Origin: Coxiellaceae bacterium UBA6002
Lineage (GTDB): Bacteria > Pseudomonadota > Gammaproteobacteria > UBA6002
NCBI GenBank assembly: GCA_002429595.1
Contig: DJAM01000078.1
Location: 257-64,256 of the forward strand
Reading direction: 5' to 3'
DNA: 64,000 nt
Positions within the stretch are counted from its first letter, which is position 1; each line of letters opens with the position of its first letter. The notes under the pieces were generated by a model, which searched no databases, was not told where the DNA came from, and saw only the letters and a list, made by a program, of their open reading frames with translations. Both the position numbers and the translations under genes were made by a program. Positions 55,488 to 63,527 of the stretch are shown here, piece by piece.

Positions 55488-55540
55488 GACTTCTCCAAAG
55501 ATTAGTAAGTATATCGTTTAATTTATTTATTAGCTTACAG

Positions 55541-56098
55541 TTAACCAAATTTTTTAATTAATTCGATTGCCTCTTTACTCCACGCTATTTCAGCGCGAGC
55601 AGCTTTTACTCCAGCTTTTACAGTAATTAAGTAATAAACAGGATGCTTTTTTAGTTTAACCATTTCGGTCAGTTTTTTTTCAATTCCTTGATAAAGTGAA
55701 AGCATTCGCTTACATCTTTGATAATGTTTCTCAATGTGATCGATAGAAACAGTAGGCGGATTGTTGTCCCCATAAAATAATTTAAGCAGTAGTTCATCTC
55801 TTCCTGGGTAATACTCTGGATCTTCTAATAACCACTGCTGAAGTTTCTTTTTACCTGCGTTGGTGATGCTATAAATATTTTTAGGTTTAGCTCCAACCTT
55901 CTCAGTATGAATGGTGACGAGCTTAGCTTTTGCAAGCTGAGCCAATGTCGGGTACAGTTGCCCATTACTTTCAGTCCAAAAATAATTCGTGCTCTCAGCC
56001 ATCATTTTTTTAATTTCATAACCTGACATAGGCTCAATACTCAACGCGCCAAGCACAGCATATTGTGTTTTATTGCTCTTACTCATGTGATCGCCCAT
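55541..56098 (-). CDS. PadR-family transcriptional regulator
   Basis: A 185-residue PadR regulator. The winged HTH reads QYAVLGALSIEPMSGYEIKKMMAES...QLYPTLAQLAKAKLV, followed by the C-terminal helical domain. PadR proteins repress detoxification genes until a phenolic or drug binds. Two in-frame starts exist (ATG 56098, ATG 56086). The HTH begins after the second. A palindrome with PadR-like half sites overlaps the first, so it is probably autorepressed together with the downstream oxygenase gene. Confidence 0.87.
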   Translation of the reverse strand: MGDHMSKSNKTQYAVLGALSIEPMSGYEIKKMMAESTNYFWTESNGQLYPTLAQLAKAKLVTIHTEKVGAKPKNIYSITNAGKKKLQQWLLEDPEYYPGRDELLLKLFYGDNNPPTVSIDHIEKHYQRCKRMLSLYQGIEKKLTEMVKLKKHPVYYLITVKAGVKAARAEIAWSKEAIELIKKFG

Positions 56099-56117
56099 AT
56101 ATGTCTGGCAGACATAT
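56099..56117 (-). promoter_or_regulatory. PadR-type operator
   Basis: ATATGTCTGGCAGACATAT is a perfect palindrome (eight-base arms, three-base centre) just ahead of the padR-like start. ATGT...ACAT half sites are characteristic of PadR binding. Confidence 0.7.
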
Positions 56118-56245
56118 TAGATAATTAATCACCTCGTTGTCAAGAGACCTGGTTTTGCGTTCAGACTAAACCCCCGCTCAACCGATCAAATGTCAGGGGC
56201 TCTAATATGATTGCATTATGGGGGATGAGTCATAGCGGAAATATT

Positions 56246-57273
56246 TTACACTCGATAACATTTGATATTGAGATTTAACAGATCATTAGCTTCCCAATAT
56301 TCTTGATTCATCATGGATTCTGCTGCTTTTAGGAGGACAAATCCAAATTGTTGCTTTGTATCCGAAAGTGTTAGATTAACTTTTCCAGAACCTATCGATT
56401 GCATAAAAGAGAGATAAGTGGGTAAATTTTCAATTTCAGTGTCTTTTAAAATCTTATTTGGTGCTTCGGTTTGAACGGATAATGAAATGAAACCAATCCC
56501 AAAATATATATACGTAAAGATTCGCATTAGATAATACTTAGCTTGTTCTTCTCCTGTCGCTTCTCTTCCGAAATAGGCCTCTAAAAATTCTGCACAGAAA
56601 TCCTCTCGATAAAAGTACAGCCAGTTAGCACAACAAGCTAAATCAAAATAAAGGCTCGGGGAGAAGCTGCCTGCCAATCTACTAAAAAATAGTCTTTCCC
56701 ATCAAATAATATATTTGAAGGATTCAAATCACCATGACAGGATCTTATGTCATCATTATTAAACAGAACAGCCTCCATTGCTTTTATTTCTTGCATACAT
56801 TTTTTAATGATATTTTTTTGCTTATATTCAGGCGGAAGCTGTTGATAGAAATGATCAACGACATCAATGACTGTTTTCCATTGTTCGAAGGTATTTTTAT
56901 CATGCAATTGTCGAATAATCTTTGCAAATTGTTTGACGGTTGCTGACGAAGCATTAGGATGCTGCGTTGACTCTATATATTGCATCAAAATTATCCCTTG
57001 ATCGGCATCGGCAAAATAGACTTTAGGAGAGATGCCCTGCTCTGATACGCTCTCAAGTATTTTATAGTTCCTCCCAAGATCAAAATTACTATCATGAGGG
57101 TTTTCAAGTTTAATCGCATAAAATTGATTTTGAATACTAATTTTATAGACTGGCGCACATGTTAAACCACCACTCAACAACTTGACTAACGTCCAGTCTG
57201 TAGTGGCAAATCTTTTTTGAACTGCAAAATTGATTTTGTTTATATCTTCACTTAAAAATTCTGATTTTTTCAA
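56246..57273 (-). pseudogene. APH/choline-kinase-like gene with one-base frameshift
   Basis: The first part (211 codons from TTG 57273, with GAGGGG seven bases ahead) contains the kinase N-lobe, LMQYIESTQ, the catalytic HGDLNPSN and the metal site LVDWQAAS. It then runs into the wrong frame near 56652-56658. The second frame continues LYFDLACCANWLYFYREDFC, the typical end of choline/thiamine-type kinases, to 56246. A single missing base explains it. The truncated protein keeps the active-site residues but lacks the C-terminal helices. Confidence 0.82.
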
Positions 57274-57308
57274 TACAATGCCCCTCGCATATATCTATTT
57301 TTCTAAAG

Positions 57309-57815
57309 TTATTTATATATCTTCTTTGACCATTTACGATAAAGCCTCTCCCAGGCACGACGATCACTTGGCCTCACCCAATCAAAATCAATCAATTTCC
57401 AATCAGGATCTCTGGGATCAAAACCAATTTCCTGTACATAAGTCTCTTTGCAAACGAAATACTGATGTTTATAAGGAAAAAGAAATCCATGACTTGATTT
57501 TTGAAAGGCTTTAGCTTCTTTGTACGTTGTAAACCAGTGATTCAAATGACCACCAACGATAAAACATAATTGCGTTTTTAAGTCATTCCAAGAGGGAAAC
57601 CCATTCTCAATAGCAATGACATTTAATGCATGCTTACGTTTAATAGGGCTTTTTTGTATTTCTGAAATAGATAATCCAGAGAATTCTGGTAGACAATGAA
57701 AACGTGCTGCAGCTCGTTGACTGATAGTAGTATCTTCAGAACGCAATGATTTTATGAGAATTGATGCTTGAATTTTGCCTTCTTCCAGGCTAAAAGATCG
57801 ACGTGACTGATTCAT
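57309..57815 (-). CDS. conserved hypothetical protein
   Basis: A 168-residue soluble protein. The N-terminal half carries SLEEGKIQASILIKSL, AAARFHCLPEF and KHALNVIAIENGFPSWNDLK, a pattern I have seen in bacterial proteins that carry ankyrin or glyoxalase-like partners, but no function is attached to it. The C-terminal half is rich in Trp and aromatic residues (DPDWKLIDFDWVRPSDRRAWERLYRKW). GAGGTG precedes the ATG. It is upstream of the broken kinase on the same strand. Confidence 0.65.
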   Translation of the reverse strand: MNQSRRSFSLEEGKIQASILIKSLRSEDTTISQRAAARFHCLPEFSGLSISEIQKSPIKRKHALNVIAIENGFPSWNDLKTQLCFIVGGHLNHWFTTYKEAKAFQKSSHGFLFPYKHQYFVCKETYVQEIGFDPRDPDWKLIDFDWVRPSDRRAWERLYRKWSKKIYK

Positions 57816-58033
57816 TTAACACCTCTGTTTCACTATCACCACTACCCACTTCTGGCAAAAACAAAAGGTTAACGAATATAAATAAGAGCATTAAAAGGTG
57901 ATTTCATCTTGTGTGGGTAGGCGCCCCTTGAGCCTATTTGTGGAGATTGACTAAAATAATGCCTTCTGTCAAGACATTTTTACCTAATAATGATAGTTTT
58001 AGTAAATCCTTGAACTAAGAATCTAACAAATGC

Positions 58034-58064
58034 TTGACTCTCTCGTAACGTCATACCTTAGTGT
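58034..58064 (+). promoter_or_regulatory. MerR-type promoter with 19-bp spacer
   Basis: TTGACT (58034-58039) and TAGTGT (58059-58064) are 19 bases apart, with CGTAACG in the spacer, as in TipA/Mta-like autoregulated promoters. It lies 26 bases before the MerR start. Confidence 0.65.
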
Positions 58065-58090
58065 TGGTAGAGTCAATCAGTGGAGAAATC

Positions 58091-58843
58091 ATGGCTTATA
58101 CAGTCAATAAATTAGCAAAGCTATCAGGCATCAGTGTGCGCACTCTTCATTTTTACGATGAGATTGGACTACTGAAGCCCGCTTATTACGGTGAGAATAA
58201 TTACCGTTATTATGAGGAAGCACAACTCCTAATGCTACAGCAAATTTTATTTTACCGTGAGCTTGGCTTTCAACTGAATGATATCCAGAGGATTATTTCG
58301 AGCCCTGATTTCGATAAATTAAAAGCGTTGGAATCGCACCGAAAAATCCTTGAAAAGAACCTCAATCAAACAAACATTTTGCTTGAGACGGTTGATAAAA
58401 CTATTGCACACTTAAGAGGTAAAGCAAAAATGAAAGACGAAGAATTATATTATGGTTTTGATTCTGAAAAACAAAAACAATATGAAAAGCATTTAATTAA
58501 AAGCAAGGTAGTCAGTCAGGAATTTATGGACAAATATAGAGCTAAAATCAGTAAATGGACTCAAGAAGACAAGGACCGTTTTCTCGAGGAAGGTAAGAAG
58601 GTTAACCAAGATTTAATCTCTGCTATCTATAATAAACTCAGCCCTTCCTCACATGAAGTGCAAGCCAGTATTCGAAGGCATCACGCTTGGGTAGGTTGGG
58701 AACCAACAAAAGAGAAATATATCGGCCTAACTCAGTTATATCGAACACCTGAGTTTAAAAAATTCTATGATCAACTACATCCTGAATTGCTTGATTTCAT
58801 AGTAGCAGCAATGGAAGGATTTGCTGAGCGGGAATTAACATAA
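58091..58843 (+). CDS. MerR/TipAS-family regulator
   Basis: A 250-residue TipA-like regulator. The N-terminal MerR HTH is YTVNKLAKLSGISVRTLHFYDEIGLL with NNYRYYEEAQ, then a coiled coil, then a TipAS antibiotic-recognition domain (~110-250; WTQEDKDRFLEEGKKVNQDL, FKKFYDQLHPELLDFI). TipAS domains bind thiopeptides and other drugs and switch on export or resistance. ATG 58091 was chosen because GGAG is five bases upstream. The frame opens at 58061. Confidence 0.9.
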   Translation: MAYTVNKLAKLSGISVRTLHFYDEIGLLKPAYYGENNYRYYEEAQLLMLQQILFYRELGFQLNDIQRIISSPDFDKLKALESHRKILEKNLNQTNILLETVDKTIAHLRGKAKMKDEELYYGFDSEKQKQYEKHLIKSKVVSQEFMDKYRAKISKWTQEDKDRFLEEGKKVNQDLISAIYNKLSPSSHEVQASIRRHHAWVGWEPTKEKYIGLTQLYRTPEFKKFYDQLHPELLDFIVAAMEGFAERELT

Positions 58844-58853
58844 GCTGTTCGAT

Positions 58854-58886
58854 AAGGAGCAAGCTAATTTCTATCGCTTGCTCCTT
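58854..58886 (+). terminator. hairpin terminator after MerR gene
   Basis: AAGGAGCAAGC and GCTTGCTCCTT form a perfect 11-bp stem with an 11-base loop, ten bases after the MerR stop, followed by CTTCATTATT. The T tail is weak, but the stem is strong. It separates the regulator from the kinase gene at 58915. Confidence 0.7.
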
Positions 58887-58914
58887 CTTCATTATTAAAA
58901 CTGGATAGAATTGT

Positions 58915-59946
58915 ATGGTTGAACCTATTTTAAAAATACAGTGGGAACGCTTTAGAGCACCTTTATCTCTGGATATACCAACCGCTTCATTATTAGTGAA
59001 ACCATACTCGGCAGCACCTATTTCAGATTTAGTATTATTATCAGATGGATGTGCCAATACAAACTACAAGGTGATATTTAAAAATTCAGTTCACCCTATT
59101 GTTCTTCGTTTTTATGTTAGGGATAAATCTTCCTTATCTTATGAGACCACCATTCATCAATGGGTACGAGATAGCATCCCGGTTCCAAAACATCTGTATG
59201 CAGATGCCACTTGCAAACTCCATTCGCATCCCTATGTCATTATGGAGTGGGTAGAGGGAAAACTTATGCGTGAGGTTGTTATTTCAAGAGACGAAAATGC
59301 AATTTCAGAATGTGCTTTGGAAGCAGGAAAATATTTGAGTATCTTAAGAAAGATGACTTTCTCAAAAGGTGGTTTTTTCCAACTTTCTGATACCACCTCT
59401 TCTGGCAACATTCCATTGTTAGAGGATAAACTGATTCGAGCCTTTAATAAGGACGAAGAGTACCAGCCATTTATAAAAACATTGTTAGCTGAAAAAAACG
59501 TAAGAGACAGCTTAGGAAATGAGCTTCATCATGGTGTCAACAAATTAGTCGATAACTACGCTTCTTTGCTGCCTGAAATAAATGATGCTAATTTAACACA
59601 TGGGGATTATGATCCCGCCAATATTTTAGTGAAACAAGTAAAAGGTAAATGGGAAATAGCAGCTATTTTGGATTGGGAATTTGCATTTGCCGGAACGTAT
59701 CTTTTAGATATGGGAACGATGCTTCGTTATGCACATAAACTACCTCCCTGCTATGAAAATAGATTTATTGCTGGGATTGAAGCTTTTAGCACGCCTTTAC
59801 CCAAGGAGTGGAAGATACAAGCAAAGTTGATGGACTTAATATGTCTATTGCAGCTTGCTTATTATAATCCATTATCTGAAAGACCAAATACTAACCGCGA
59901 TGTGGTAAAGTTAATTGCTTATACAGTCAGCTCTTGGAAGTCTTAA
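58915..59946 (+). CDS. phosphotransferase-family (APH/ACAD10-like) kinase
   Basis: A 343-residue APH-fold protein. The nucleotide lobe has LSDGCANTNYKVIF and IVLRFYVRDK, the hinge is VIMEWVEGKLM, the catalytic loop HGDYDPAN and the metal site ILDWEFAFAGTYLLDMG. The substrate is unknown. It lies 71 bases after a MerR/TipAS gene with a strong hairpin between, so it probably has its own promoter or depends on read-through. It is the natural candidate target of that regulator. Confidence 0.82.
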   Translation: MVEPILKIQWERFRAPLSLDIPTASLLVKPYSAAPISDLVLLSDGCANTNYKVIFKNSVHPIVLRFYVRDKSSLSYETTIHQWVRDSIPVPKHLYADATCKLHSHPYVIMEWVEGKLMREVVISRDENAISECALEAGKYLSILRKMTFSKGGFFQLSDTTSSGNIPLLEDKLIRAFNKDEEYQPFIKTLLAEKNVRDSLGNELHHGVNKLVDNYASLLPEINDANLTHGDYDPANILVKQVKGKWEIAAILDWEFAFAGTYLLDMGTMLRYAHKLPPCYENRFIAGIEAFSTPLPKEWKIQAKLMDLICLLQLAYYNPLSERPNTNRDVVKLIAYTVSSWKS

Positions 59947-59995
59947 AAACCGGAATCTGCAAGATTTCTAACGTTAAGTTCAGGTAGATTAATTT

Positions 59996-60778
59996 TTATA
60001 TGTAAATCGTTCCTTTCGCATACATAATTGCTTTACCACTTATCAGCACCCTATCATTTTGCAATTCACAAAAAAGTTCTCCACCACGATGCGACGCTTG
60101 ATAAGCATGCATTTTCTCTTTATTTAATCTTTTTGACCAGTATGGTATTAAAAGACAGTGCGATGATCCAGTCACAGCATCTTCGGAAGTTGACTTTTTG
60201 GGGTAAAACGTACGAGAAACAAAATCATAGTTCTTACTTTTTGCCGTGATAATAACTCCCCGATGAAGAAGATTTTTTAATATGACCATATCAGGTTTTA
60301 TTTGTTTTATCTCTTCTTCTGTATTGAAAACAGCAAGACATCGTTCCTTTTTATACTGATAAATTTCACTCGGTTTAGCGCCTAATCCATTTATTAATGT
60401 ATCTGAAGTAAATTCTTCTAAATTTTTTGCTGGAAAATTTAACGTAAAATAACTATCGTTTTTTGATACATATAATTCTCCAGCTGGATAAAACAAATTA
60501 GCACTATGCCGGTTCGGTTCTAGAAATGTAAAAATAACATAAGCGCTTGCCAAACTACCATGTCCGCATAAATCTATTTCGTATTCTGGCGTAAACCAAC
60601 GTATTTGATATCCCTCATTATTGCGTACTATGTAAGCCGTTGCAGGTAGATAATTTTCTCTTGCGATTAGTTGGAGTTTATCATCTGGCAACCATTCATC
60701 CAAAACAAACACTGCTGCAGGATTGCCAGTAAATGGATTAGCTGCAAAAGCATTAATATGATAGTAAGAAATCTTCAT
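59996..60778 (-). CDS. PhzF-family isomerase-like protein
   Basis: A 260-residue PhzF-fold protein: HINAFAANPFTGNPAAVFVL, the WLPDDKLQLIARENYLPATAYIV segment and YEIDLCGHGSLASAYVIF are typical of the two-domain diaminopimelate-epimerase fold. In the family's SETAF motif the catalytic Glu is replaced by Ala (LPATAY), so the canonical isomerase chemistry may be lost. Its ATG overlaps the stop of the SnoaL-like gene (ATGA), giving a coupled pair. A decayed relative is at 26850-27170. Confidence 0.85.
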   Translation of the reverse strand: MKISYYHINAFAANPFTGNPAAVFVLDEWLPDDKLQLIARENYLPATAYIVRNNEGYQIRWFTPEYEIDLCGHGSLASAYVIFTFLEPNRHSANLFYPAGELYVSKNDSYFTLNFPAKNLEEFTSDTLINGLGAKPSEIYQYKKERCLAVFNTEEEIKQIKPDMVILKNLLHRGVIITAKSKNYDFVSRTFYPKKSTSEDAVTGSSHCLLIPYWSKRLNKEKMHAYQASHRGGELFCELQNDRVLISGKAIMYAKGTIYI

Positions 60779-61131
60779 TGGTGGTACAAATCATCCTGAA
60801 TTACTTTGAACCCACGCCATCCCCAATAAACTCTGTGATACTGGATTAGGCAATCTTTTATTTCCATCACTTCCACAAAATCCATTTGCTCGCCATCCGG
60901 TGTTTGTCTTGGATATTCAAAGATTAACGTTTTTCCATCCGTAAAAAAATTTTGTTTATAGTACTTTCTTACAGGGGGCTTACGCTCCGCTACTTTTTCT
61001 ATTAGCAAACGTAATTCATCTCTTCCTTTTAAAATGCCTGCTTTTGAGTCAAGCAGATAGAGAATAAGAGGACTTTCAATAGTAGCATCTTTAGCATAAA
61101 GATTTAAAAGCGCCTCAATAGCGGTTTTCAT
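60775..61131 (-). CDS. SnoaL/NTF2-like protein
   Basis: A 118-residue cone-fold protein: LLNLYAKDATIESPLILYLLD, ILKGRDELRLLIEKVAER and the strands VEVMEIKDCLIQYHRVYWGWRGF match SnoaL-like ligand-binding or polyketide-cyclase-like proteins. Its stop overlaps the PhzF-like start as ATGA, so both are made from one message. Function is unknown. Confidence 0.8.
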   Translation of the reverse strand: MKTAIEALLNLYAKDATIESPLILYLLDSKAGILKGRDELRLLIEKVAERKPPVRKYYKQNFFTDGKTLIFEYPRQTPDGEQMDFVEVMEIKDCLIQYHRVYWGWRGFKVIQDDLYHQ

Positions 61132-61485
61132 TGAGAGTCAGATTTTGTCGTTGCCCCATAAAATATCTCCCCATCAAGTCTTAGCCCTGGCCTTCCATTC
61201 TACATCGGTGTATTTTAGCTAGACAATACCTATTTAATAATCTCATTTCTTCTAGCACAAGACTTTTAGTTCGTGACCATATTATGCTTAACTGATAGCA
61301 TAGATTTCATTTTCAGGATAGAGTATAAGGTACAACGCATGTGATGTTTTTGATAATTTTTAGTAAATTTTATTCCATTAAAAGATCACTAAAATACAAA
61401 AAATCCACCAAATTCCTTGCTTGACGTATTATCTGCAAAGAAAAAATTAAGTATTAACCGCCTGCCAATCTTTTAGAGATGATGA
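61132..61485. other. intergenic region, no gene seen
   Basis: An AT-rich divergent spacer between the SnoaL-like gene (minus) and the kinase pair (plus), so promoters for both must lie here. TTGACG at 61421-61426 is a possible -35 box for the plus side, but no good -10 element stands at the right distance. No ORF or remnant is visible. Confidence 0.5.
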
Positions 61486-62373
61486 ATGAATCAAGTAAAA
61501 ATGCATGAAAATGAGTTTACAATAGACGAATGCCTTGTGCGTTCCCTATTAAAAGACCAACGGCCAGAATGGGTTGACTTGCCACTTAATCCAATCAAAT
61601 CCAGTGGCACTGACCATGCCTTATTTCGTTTGGGCAATGAGTATGTTGTTCGCCTCCCTAGACTCGATGGAGCCAGTGAAAATATTAATAAAGAGTACCA
61701 ATGGGTGCCTAAGCTTGCTAACTTATTAACCACACCTCTTTCTACGCCCTTATTTAAGGGTAAGCCCAATGAGCATTACCCATCACCATGGATAATAACT
61801 CAGTGGCTTGACGGACATAATCCCAAGTTTGAACAATTAAATGAATATCAGCAGCTTGCCAAAGATTTAGCTTATTTTCTAAATGATTTACACAGTATCA
61901 GACTGGATCAAGGTCCTTGTTCTCGGAGGGGCGTCCCTTTGCGCCACTTAAATGATGAGACTCAAAACGCAATAGATAAGTTAGAAGAAGACATTGATGT
62001 TCAAGCAATCCATGCTCTATGGAAGGAATTATCTAATATTCCGTCGTTTGATCAAAATCCTGTCTGGGTACATGGGGATTTTTTACCAGGTAATATTTTG
62101 GTTCAACATAATCGCCTAAAAGCTGTGATAGATTTTTCAGATGTGGGTATCGGTGACCCCGCCTGTGACTTAGTTATCGCGTGGGGTTTACTCAAACCGC
62201 ATTCCAGAAAAATATTTAGAGAGCATTTAGACCAAATCGATGATAATACCTGGGAAAGAGGTAGAGGTTGGGCTTTATCAATTGCACTGATTATGTTGCC
62301 CTATTATAAGCATTCAAATCCTACTTTAGCTCGGCTCGCTAAGCAAATGATAGAAAATGTCTCCTTAATGTAG
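61486..62373 (+). CDS. aminoglycoside phosphotransferase-family kinase
   Basis: A 295-residue APH-fold kinase, close paralogue of the protein at 22655. It has SSGTDHALFRLGNEYVVRLPR, catalytic HGDFLPGN, VIDFSDVGIGDPACDLVIAW and RGRGWALSIAL. The shared long motifs suggest a related substrate for the two. It is followed ten bases later by another kinase gene, so two small-molecule kinases are made together. Confidence 0.87.
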   Translation: MNQVKMHENEFTIDECLVRSLLKDQRPEWVDLPLNPIKSSGTDHALFRLGNEYVVRLPRLDGASENINKEYQWVPKLANLLTTPLSTPLFKGKPNEHYPSPWIITQWLDGHNPKFEQLNEYQQLAKDLAYFLNDLHSIRLDQGPCSRRGVPLRHLNDETQNAIDKLEEDIDVQAIHALWKELSNIPSFDQNPVWVHGDFLPGNILVQHNRLKAVIDFSDVGIGDPACDLVIAWGLLKPHSRKIFREHLDQIDDNTWERGRGWALSIALIMLPYYKHSNPTLARLAKQMIENVSLM

Positions 62374-62383
62374 TAACAATGAC

Positions 62384-63331
62384 ATGGCACACCACTGGAA
62401 CAAAACAATTCATCTCAGCGAAGCGACGGCTCGCCATTTAATTGAATCCCAATTGGCGATTGCCGTTGACTCAATACGACTATTGGATGAAGGATGGGAT
62501 AATTCAGTTTATCTCATCAATGATGCACTCATTTTTCGATTTCCTCATAGAGACTTTGGTGTTTTCTGCTTAGAAAATGAGATAGCAATAGTCCCCCATC
62601 TTGCAGAACAACTTTCTTTTCCAATCTCTTCTCCTCATTGGGTAGGTCATGGTTCTGAATTATATCCTTACCCTTTTGCAGGTTATCAGCTTATTCCAGG
62701 CACGCCCTTATGCGAAGCCTCCACCACTCTTATTCAGGACAAAACCTTTGCGATGATGCTTGCATCATGGCTGAAAGAATTGCATTCCATTAAAGTCACG
62801 GACGAATATACTAGCCTGATCAAGGGTGATCATTCTTGGCGACTGAATGTGAAGCATCGGATGACACGTTGTATCGAAAACCTCAATAAATATCAAGCAT
62901 ACTTTTTACACGCGGGGATTGAGCTGTCGCTACTACGGGAGAGTATTGCTTTCCTAAGCGATTTGAAATTAGCAGTAGGAAAAAAGGTTTGGCTACATGG
63001 TGACTTATACTGCCGCCATGTTCTAGTTGAACCCATCTCCTTCTTACCATTTGGACTGATAGATTGGGGAGATGTCCATGTGGGTGATCCCGGGATTGAC
63101 TTGGCAGTAGGCATGATTTTTACTGAAGGGGCTTTCCATATATTTCTGGACCACTATGGAAATATTAATCGAGACAGTTTCCTTTTGATGTTATTTCATG
63201 CCTTTTGCGGCAGCATGAACTTTCTCCCCTATGCCTATGAACAAAATAAAAATCACTTAAAGCAGTGGGCAGGGATGGTGTTAGAAAGAACCATTGAAGA
63301 AATAATAAAGACTAATCTCTCGCCTAGGTAA
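62384..63331 (+). CDS. APH-fold kinase with HGDLYxxH loop
   Basis: A 315-residue APH-fold protein: LLDEGWDNSVYLINDALIFRFP in the N-lobe, catalytic loop HGDLYCRH and metal motif LIDWGDVHVGDPGIDLAVG. His takes the place of the usual Asn in HxDxxxxN, a variant that seems to define a subfamily rather than a loss. The Asp residues are intact. It is probably translationally linked to the kinase ten bases upstream. The substrate is unknown. Confidence 0.82.
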   Translation: MAHHWNKTIHLSEATARHLIESQLAIAVDSIRLLDEGWDNSVYLINDALIFRFPHRDFGVFCLENEIAIVPHLAEQLSFPISSPHWVGHGSELYPYPFAGYQLIPGTPLCEASTTLIQDKTFAMMLASWLKELHSIKVTDEYTSLIKGDHSWRLNVKHRMTRCIENLNKYQAYFLHAGIELSLLRESIAFLSDLKLAVGKKVWLHGDLYCRHVLVEPISFLPFGLIDWGDVHVGDPGIDLAVGMIFTEGAFHIFLDHYGNINRDSFLLMLFHAFCGSMNFLPYAYEQNKNHLKQWAGMVLERTIEEIIKTNLSPR

Positions 63332-63527
63332 CCTTTCTAATACTCGTACACCTGCTTTAATGAAAATCTAACGGCAGGGGTTCATTATTCGAGATTTCAC
63401 CATTCCATGCCGCCTAAGCACCTTAATTATCCAGCGATTAAATATAATTCGCGTATTTTTCTTTGGATAGTTCATGTTAAAATTAGTTGCTATTGACCTA
63501 CTCACCATTAGTCTAGGAGATATATAC

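Noticed and set aside
801..63331. Integron cassette array
   Set aside because: Despite the many small resistance-type genes, no attC-like repeats were seen between them, genes face both ways, and there is no integrase.
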